Shown here: positions 58,423 through 64,000 of the stretch, piece after piece
Position numbering within the stretch: position 1 is the first letter of the stretch
How the letters are laid out: each line of letters begins with the position of its first letter
Assembly (NCBI GenBank): GCA_934512135.1
Contig: CAKSWT010000002.1
Location: 124,001 to 188,000, forward strand
Origin: an uncultured Oscillospiraceae bacterium
GTDB lineage: Bacteria > Bacillota > Clostridia > Oscillospirales > Oscillospiraceae
Length of the DNA: 64,000 nucleotides
Reading direction: 5' to 3'
Position numbers and translations under genes: made by a program
Notes under the pieces: generated by a model
Told to the model about the DNA's origin: nothing
Database searches by the model: none
The model's input: the letters and a program-made list of their open reading frames with translations, nothing else

Positions 58423-61400
58423 ATGCTGACGCTGATTTTAGGCCGTGGAAAGTCGGGGAAAACGTCCATGCTGTTAGAGGCTGTCCGTACCTGTCCGGCC
58501 ATGGGCATGGCCCAGCGGATCGTCATTGTCCCCGAACAGCTCAGCCATCAGACGGAGCGGAAGCTCAGCGCCGTCTGCGGTGATGGTATCAGCTTTGTCT
58601 CCGAGGTGTTGAGCTTTACCCGGCTCCAAAATCGTGTCAGCTCCATCTATGGCGGCGGCGCCAGAAAATCCCTGGACAAGGGAGGGCGGATCCTTACGGC
58701 AAAGCTGGCGCTCTCTGCGGTACATTCCCAGCTGAAGGTATTCGCCGCGGCCTCGGGCCGGGCGGACTTTCTCGGCAGCATGGTGTCCACCGTGGATGAG
58801 CTAAAATCCTACAGCATTGGGGAAAAGCAGCTGTTGGAGGCATCCCGGAGCACCGAGGGCCTTTTGTCCCAGAAGCTGTTGGAGCTGAGCGTGATTTTGG
58901 GGGCCTACAACGCCGTGATGGCCCAGGGGACCTGTGATCCCCGGGACAAGCTGGAGCTTCTCCGCAGGCAGCTGATGGAGACGGATTATGCCTCAGCACG
59001 GCATTTCTTCGTAGACGGCTTTACGGATTACTCCACCCAGGAGCTGGGGATTTTGGATGCCCTGCTCCGCCGTGGCGCGCACCTTACCGTCACCGTTCCC
59101 TGTGATCCGGAAAACAGGAATCCCTTTGGTCCCGGTGAGGAAACCGTGGCACGGCTTATCCGTCTGGCGTCCTCGGCGGGAGTCTCTGTGGAGGTTCTCC
59201 AGGCAGCCCACCGCCGCCGACTCCCCGAGGCGCTTACATATCTGGAGCAGCACCTGTTTTCCTATGATGCACCGCCCTATTCCGGCGCCGTCCACGGGAT
59301 TTCCCTGACCGTAGCCCAGGATTTTTTGGCGGAGTGCCGGCACTGTGTGGCGGAGCTTCGGCGATATGCGATGAAGGGCTTCCGCTGGCGGGACATGGCT
59401 GTGGCCGTGGGCAATGCTGAGCAGTACGGTCCCACCCTGGAGGCCCTCTGCCGAGAGGCGAAGGTCCCCCTGTATACCGGGATAAAAACGCCGATCACTG
59501 CCCACCCGGCGGTGGCGTTCCTGCTGTGCGCCTTGGAGGCTGTCACAGAGGGGATGGACTGGAACACCGTGACCGCCTATCTGCGAACAGGATACAGCGG
59601 CATCGGTGCAGACGACTGTGATGCCTTGGAGAACTACGCCTATACCTGGTCCATTCGGGGCAGCAAATGGCAGCGGCCCTGGACCGAGCACCCGGAGGGC
59701 TACGACGGACGCTTTACGGAGGACACAAAGGAAGAGCTGTCCCGGCTTAACCAGCTTCGGGAGGCTGCGGTAGGGCCCCTGCTCCGGCTGATGACAGGGC
59801 TCCGGACTGCGGGGAATACCCGGGGACAGGTGTTGGCAGTATACGGCTTTTTAGAGGAAACCAAGCTCTACGATCAAATCAGCCACCAACTGAGGGACCT
59901 TGCCCAACAGGGCAATCAGGAATCGGCCCAGGAGACTGCGCAGATCTTCAACACCTTGGTGGACTGCCTTCAGCAGCTCTCCGATGTGCTGGGAGAAACC
60001 AGCCAGAGCAGCGGTGAGTTTGTAAAGCTCCTTCGTCTGGCCCTGGAGCAATATGAGTTAGGGACCATCCCGGCAGTGCTGGATGCCGTACAGTTCGGCA
60101 CCGTGGATGCCGTTCGAGGGACGGAACCTAAAATTCTGTTTGTCCTGGGCGCCAATGAGGGCGTGATTCCCGCTGTCCCCACAGGGGGGAGCCTCCTCAC
60201 AGAACGGGAGCGGAGCATTCTGGAGGACGATCTGAACATGACCCTTGCCCCAGACAGCGAGGGGGCCATGGAACGGCAGCTTTTGCAGCTCTACGGCGCA
60301 TTGACGGCACCCACCCAGCAGCTGCATGTTTCCTACGCCTTGCGGGCAGGCGGCGAATCTCTTTCTCCGTCCTTTATGATTGATCGGCTGCAAGCGCTGT
60401 TCCCGGGTCTGACAGCACAATCTGGGGATGCCCCGGCAGAGGACGCCGTTACAGTCAAGTCCTTGGCGGAGCTGTATTTTACGGCAGGGGAGCAGGGGGA
60501 GGTGGACCTGCAGACCGCCATCCGCGCCACAGCATCCCGGGTCCCTGCCCTGGAGCAGGAGCTGGTATCCGCCAAATCCGCATCCCTGCCTCGGGATCTG
60601 CTGATTTCGTCGGAGCTGTCGGGAAAACTCTTTGGCGCCCCGGTGCTATTGACTGCCTCCCGACTGGATCAGTACGGAAACTGCCCCCTGAGCTTTTTCC
60701 TGAACTACGGCATCCGGGCCAAGGCCAGGAAGGAGGCGTCCTTTGATGCGGCGGAATTCGGGACATTCCTTCACTATATTCTGGAAAAAACCGTAGGGGA
60801 CCTGTCCCGGCGCCAGGAGATTGCCCCGCTGGACCCGGCGGAATGCCGGATTTTGGTTCACCAGCACATGGCCCCCTATCTCCAGGAGCGAATGCAGCAC
60901 GCAGAATCCCTGTCGGTTCGGCAGCAATATCTTTACCGCCGGAACAGCCAGGAGGCGGAGATTCTTCTCCGAGAGATCTCCCAGGAGCTATCGCAGTCCG
61001 ACTTCCGCCCCTGCGCCATGGAGCTGAAATTCGGGGGAAAATCCCCTTGCCCCTCCTTGGAGATTTCCGGACAGCAAGGCTGCGGCCGGTTAGACGGCAC
61101 CGTGGACCGCGTTGATCTGTGGCGCACCCCGGCGCAGGACTACATCCGGATTATCGACTACAAGTCCGGCACAAAGAAGTTTGACTATACCGATCTTTAC
61201 GGCGGCGTGGGAATGCAGCTGCTACTGTATCTCTTTGCCCTGGAGCGTTCCGGACTGCCTGGTATTTCGGCCCATCCCGTGCCGGCGGGGGCGCTGTATT
61301 TTCCGGCCAAGCGGAGCTTTGTCTCCGTGGAGGAGCCCACGGATCAGGAAACCGTGGACAACCTCCGCCGAAAGAACGGCATCAAGCAGACCGGGGTAGT

Positions 61401-61743
61401 CCTTGGGGAGGCGCCGGTCCTTCAAGCCATGGAACACGATGGGGAGGCGAAATACCTGCCCATCCGCAAAAAGGGCGGTCCGGGTGACTACGCCCTTTCC
61501 CTGGCGCAGCTGCACACCCTGGACGAGTTTATTCAGCAGCAGATGGCCGCAGTGGTGGACAAGATCTGTGCCGGGCAGTTTTCGCCTGCCCCCTTCTATC
61601 GGGGACAGAGTCACGACCCGTGCCAGTGGTGCGATTACACAGATATATGCCAAAAGGACCAAAAATTCCGCCAGGCACATTATCGCCCCACGCTGAAGCC
61701 GGCGGATTTTTGGGATTTGATAGGAGGTGAGGACCGTGGCTGA
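58423..61743 (+). CDS. addB: ATP-dependent helicase/nuclease subunit B
   Basis: The 1106-residue subunit of the AddAB double-strand break resection complex. It has a Walker A motif GRGKSGKT at 7-14, an inactivated helicase-like body that recognises Chi, and a C-terminal RecB-type nuclease with DYKSGTKKFD. The 4Fe-4S ligands are Cys754 (GNCPLSFF), Cys1067, Cys1070 and Cys1076 (CQWCDYTDIC). The start at 58423 follows GGAAGGAG. The gene overlaps addA. Confidence 0.97.
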   Translation: MLTLILGRGKSGKTSMLLEAVRTCPAMGMAQRIVIVPEQLSHQTERKLSAVCGDGISFVSEVLSFTRLQNRVSSIYGGGARKSLDKGGRILTAKLALSAVHSQLKVFAAASGRADFLGSMVSTVDELKSYSIGEKQLLEASRSTEGLLSQKLLELSVILGAYNAVMAQGTCDPRDKLELLRRQLMETDYASARHFFVDGFTDYSTQELGILDALLRRGAHLTVTVPCDPENRNPFGPGEETVARLIRLASSAGVSVEVLQAAHRRRLPEALTYLEQHLFSYDAPPYSGAVHGISLTVAQDFLAECRHCVAELRRYAMKGFRWRDMAVAVGNAEQYGPTLEALCREAKVPLYTGIKTPITAHPAVAFLLCALEAVTEGMDWNTVTAYLRTGYSGIGADDCDALENYAYTWSIRGSKWQRPWTEHPEGYDGRFTEDTKEELSRLNQLREAAVGPLLRLMTGLRTAGNTRGQVLAVYGFLEETKLYDQISHQLRDLAQQGNQESAQETAQIFNTLVDCLQQLSDVLGETSQSSGEFVKLLRLALEQYELGTIPAVLDAVQFGTVDAVRGTEPKILFVLGANEGVIPAVPTGGSLLTERERSILEDDLNMTLAPDSEGAMERQLLQLYGALTAPTQQLHVSYALRAGGESLSPSFMIDRLQALFPGLTAQSGDAPAEDAVTVKSLAELYFTAGEQGEVDLQTAIRATASRVPALEQELVSAKSASLPRDLLISSELSGKLFGAPVLLTASRLDQYGNCPLSFFLNYGIRAKARKEASFDAAEFGTFLHYILEKTVGDLSRRQEIAPLDPAECRILVHQHMAPYLQERMQHAESLSVRQQYLYRRNSQEAEILLREISQELSQSDFRPCAMELKFGGKSPCPSLEISGQQGCGRLDGTVDRVDLWRTPAQDYIRIIDYKSGTKKFDYTDLYGGVGMQLLLYLFALERSGLPGISAHPVPAGALYFPAKRSFVSVEEPTDQETVDNLRRKNGIKQTGVVLGEAPVLQAMEHDGEAKYLPIRKKGGPGDYALSLAQLHTLDEFIQQQMAAVVDKICAGQFSPAPFYRGQSHDPCQWCDYTDICQKDQKFRQAHYRPTLKPADFWDLIGGEDRG

Positions 61744-64000
61744 GATGCGCCTGACAGTACAGCAGCAGCAGGTGGTGGAAAACCGGGGAGGTACCCTGCT
61801 GGTTTCCGCTGCGGCAGGTTCCGGTAAAACCAAGGTGCTGGTGGACCGTGTCATCCGCAAAATCCTGGAGGACGGGAAAAATATCAATGAATTTCTCATG
61901 ATTACCTTCACCAACGCGGCGGCGGCGGAGCTTCGCGTCAAGATTTCCGCAGCCCTTACCAAGGAGCTGGCCCGGCAGCCCGGGAACCGCCATATTGCGC
62001 GGCAGCTGAACCTGCTGCCGCTGAGCCAAATCTCTACGGTCCATGCCTTCTGCGGGACGCTGATTCGCCAGTACGGATATCTGCTCAACGTGTCCCCGGA
62101 CTATCGGATGCTGGAGGATCAGGAGCGGACAGAGCTGCTGGACCAGATTTTGGAGGATTTGCTGGAGGAGGCCTACGAGGCCTGTGAACCCGGCTTTCAG
62201 CTGCTCACGGATACCCTGGGTGCCGGACGCAATGACAGCGCCCTGACGGACCTGATTAAGACGCTCTATGAAAAGCTACAAAGCCAGCCGGATCCCCAGG
62301 GCTGGCTGCACCAGCGGCAAATCAGCATTCCCCTGGAGCAGGAGCTGCGGGAAACCGTCTGGGGGAACATTCTGGTGGCGTCTGCCGGTCAGCGGCTCAC
62401 CTGGATTCTTTCCCGCTATGACTGGGCCATTGATGCAATGGTTGGAGATGAAAAGCTGGAAAAGCAATATCTGCCCTGTTTCCAAACCCAGCGCCGGGCT
62501 CTACAGGCGATGCTGGAGGCCTTGGACGGCCCCTGGGATGCCCTGGGGGAGACCTTTCAACTGGAAAATCCCACAGTACGGGTCACCAAATACCCGGATC
62601 AGCTGAAGCTGGATGCCATCAAGGCGGTAAAGTCCGACGCCGTCAGTCTGGTGCAGGATCTTGGGCAGCTTTTTTCCCGCCCCTCCCAGGCGCTAAAGGA
62701 GGAGCAGAACGCCATGGCCCCGGCGCTGACGGCGCTGGCAGCGCTGCTGGAACAGCTGGATCGGCGATTCTCCGCAGAAAAACGCCGGAAGAACCTGCTG
62801 GATTTTTCTGACCAGGAGCACCTGGCCATCCGGCTGCTGATTCACCCTGGCAGCGGGAAGCCCACAGATGCCGCCTGTGAGATTGGCGCCCGGTTTACGG
62901 AGATTATGGTGGACGAATACCAGGACTCCAACCGGATCCAGGAGCTGATTTTCACAGCCATCGCCTCAGGCGCAGACGAGAACCGCTTTCTTGTGGGAGA
63001 CGTGAAGCAGTCCATCTATGGGTTTCGGCAGGCGGAGCCTTCTATCTTCCTGAAAAAATATCAGGACTTCCTTCCGGCGGAGCAGGCAGCGCCGGGACAG
63101 GCCCGAAAGCTGGTTCTCTCGAAAAACTTCCGCTCCAGGCCGGAGATTCTGGAGGCGGTCAACCATGTTTTCGCCACGGTGATGTCTCAGGAGGTGGGCG
63201 ACATTGTCTACGGTCCGGATGAACGTCTGTATCCGGGCCTGGAGGCCTACCCGGAGACCGGCAAAACCCATGTGGAGCTTCATGTGCTGGAGCTTCAGCG
63301 GGCAGAGGAGGAGAGCAGCAAATATCAGCGAGAGGCCGACTGGGTGGTTCAGCGGATTATACAGCTGCTGCAGGAACGGATTCCCGTCCGGGACGGAGAC
63401 GGCCTTCGCCCGGTGCAGCCGTCGGATATTGCGGTGCTGTTCCGGACCAGGGACCCCATAGGCCGCTACCGCAGAGCCCTGCAAAAAGCCGGAATCCCCG
63501 CCGCCTCGGACAGCGGCGACAGTCTCTTTGATACGCCGGAGGTCAAGGTTCTGCTGAATCTTCTGCGGACCCTCAGCAATCCCCATCAGGACATTCCTCT
63601 TTTGGCAGTGCTTTGCAGTCCGGTGTTCCGTTGGTCCAACGGACAGATCGCCCAGGTTCGGGCAGAGAGCGCCCAGCCACGCTTCTATGACGCCATGAGG
63701 GAATCTCGGGAGCCCTGGTGCATCCGCACCCTGGAGCAGCTGGAGGCACTTCGGCAGATGGCCTCCCGACAGTCTGCCGATGGACTGGTTTGGACCCTGC
63801 TCCACGATCTGGGGCTGCTTTCCGCCTACAGCGCCATGGAGGGCGGAACTGCCCGCCGGGACAATCTGCTGGCGGTGTATCAGCTGGCCCGGGACAGTGC
63901 CGGCGGTGAATATCTGTACTTATATCAGCTGCTGCGGAAGCTGGAACGGACGGCGGAGGGGGGTACTGCCACAGCCGCCAAGGCATCCGACGGCGTTGTA
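61736..64000 (+). CDS. addA: ATP-dependent helicase/nuclease subunit A (3' end beyond right edge)
   Basis: About 755 residues of the UvrD/Rep-type (SF1A) helicase that drives AddAB are present; the C-terminal part of the helicase and its nuclease domain lie past the window edge. Motifs: AAAGSGKT at 25-32 (I), TFTNAAAAELRVKI (Ia), STVHAFC, MVDEYQDSN at 391-399 (II), GDVKQSIYGFRQAEP (III) and KNFRSRPEIL (IV). The start is GTG at 61736, overlapping the end of addB, with AGGAGG well placed; an ATG three codons later is less well placed. Confidence 0.96.
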   Translation, partial: MAEMRLTVQQQQVVENRGGTLLVSAAAGSGKTKVLVDRVIRKILEDGKNINEFLMITFTNAAAAELRVKISAALTKELARQPGNRHIARQLNLLPLSQISTVHAFCGTLIRQYGYLLNVSPDYRMLEDQERTELLDQILEDLLEEAYEACEPGFQLLTDTLGAGRNDSALTDLIKTLYEKLQSQPDPQGWLHQRQISIPLEQELRETVWGNILVASAGQRLTWILSRYDWAIDAMVGDEKLEKQYLPCFQTQRRALQAMLEALDGPWDALGETFQLENPTVRVTKYPDQLKLDAIKAVKSDAVSLVQDLGQLFSRPSQALKEEQNAMAPALTALAALLEQLDRRFSAEKRRKNLLDFSDQEHLAIRLLIHPGSGKPTDAACEIGARFTEIMVDEYQDSNRIQELIFTAIASGADENRFLVGDVKQSIYGFRQAEPSIFLKKYQDFLPAEQAAPGQARKLVLSKNFRSRPEILEAVNHVFATVMSQEVGDIVYGPDERLYPGLEAYPETGKTHVELHVLELQRAEEESSKYQREADWVVQRIIQLLQERIPVRDGDGLRPVQPSDIAVLFRTRDPIGRYRRALQKAGIPAASDSGDSLFDTPEVKVLLNLLRTLSNPHQDIPLLAVLCSPVFRWSNGQIAQVRAESAQPRFYDAMRESREPWCIRTLEQLEALRQMASRQSADGLVWTLLHDLGLLSAYSAMEGGTARRDNLLAVYQLARDSAGGEYLYLYQLLRKLERTAEGGTATAAKASDGVV

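Overview
The window reads as chromosome from a Gram-positive, spore-forming, anaerobic member of the Clostridia, most like the Oscillospiraceae. The reasons are a G+C-rich coding bias with AT-rich promoters, AGGAGG-type ribosome binding sites throughout, spoIIR, V-type rather than F-type ATPase operons, T-box leaders, a Firmicutes-type AddAB, a PheS with an inserted CxxC/CxxC zinc-ribbon-like element, and a YmfF/YmfH peptidase pair. No transposase, integrase, CRISPR array, rRNA or phage gene was seen; the only RNA gene is a tRNA-Leu. Species cannot be named from the sequence alone.

Layout. 1-1.6 kb: the promoter-proximal end of one V-type ATPase operon on the minus strand (peripheral stalk subunit, then subunit I running off the left edge). 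1.6-2.2 kb: a non-coding block of six consecutive hairpins. 2.2-4.3 kb: leuA under a leucine T-box. 4.5-9 kb: small genes of mostly unknown role (HEAT-like protein, XRE regulator with a dual operator, membrane-anchored protein, helical bundle), an rRNA/tRNA 2'-O-methyltransferase and a stand-alone glutamate-synthase-like flavoprotein. 9-12.8 kb: pheST under a phenylalanine T-box. 12.9-16.7 kb: membrane protein, nnr, lipoprotein and alr as one operon. 17-23.2 kb: gltBD. 23-28 kb: WYL regulator, phosphoesterase, LytTR fusion protein, and prmA with an exported protein. 28-32 kb: ymfF-ymfH-lgt operon. 32-36.4 kb: tex, and pncA-pncB for NAD salvage.

36.4-41.7 kb: minus-strand cluster of an AI-2E-type permease, a MATE efflux protein and an EF-G/TetM-like ribosomal GTPase carrying a C-terminal Rae1 (YacP)-like NYN nuclease domain. 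The last two genes are 17 bases apart and form the most unusual system here: an efflux pump co-transcribed with a protein that joins a ribosome-clearing GTPase to an A-site mRNA endonuclease-like module. 41.8-45 kb: tRNA-Leu(CAG), PsiE-like protein, thioesterase, LCP protein and DUF378 protein. 45-53.6 kb: a second, complete nine-gene V-type ATPase operon with a different gene order. 53.8-64 kb: Lrp regulator with aminotransferase, DUF1015 protein with ispE, spoIIR, and addB-addA (addA runs off the right edge).

Together the window is mainly core housekeeping: amino acid supply and its T-box control, tRNA charging, ion-motive ATPases, envelope maturation, NAD repair and salvage, and DNA break repair. 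Dispersed hairpin repeats and a few poorly described proteins lie between.
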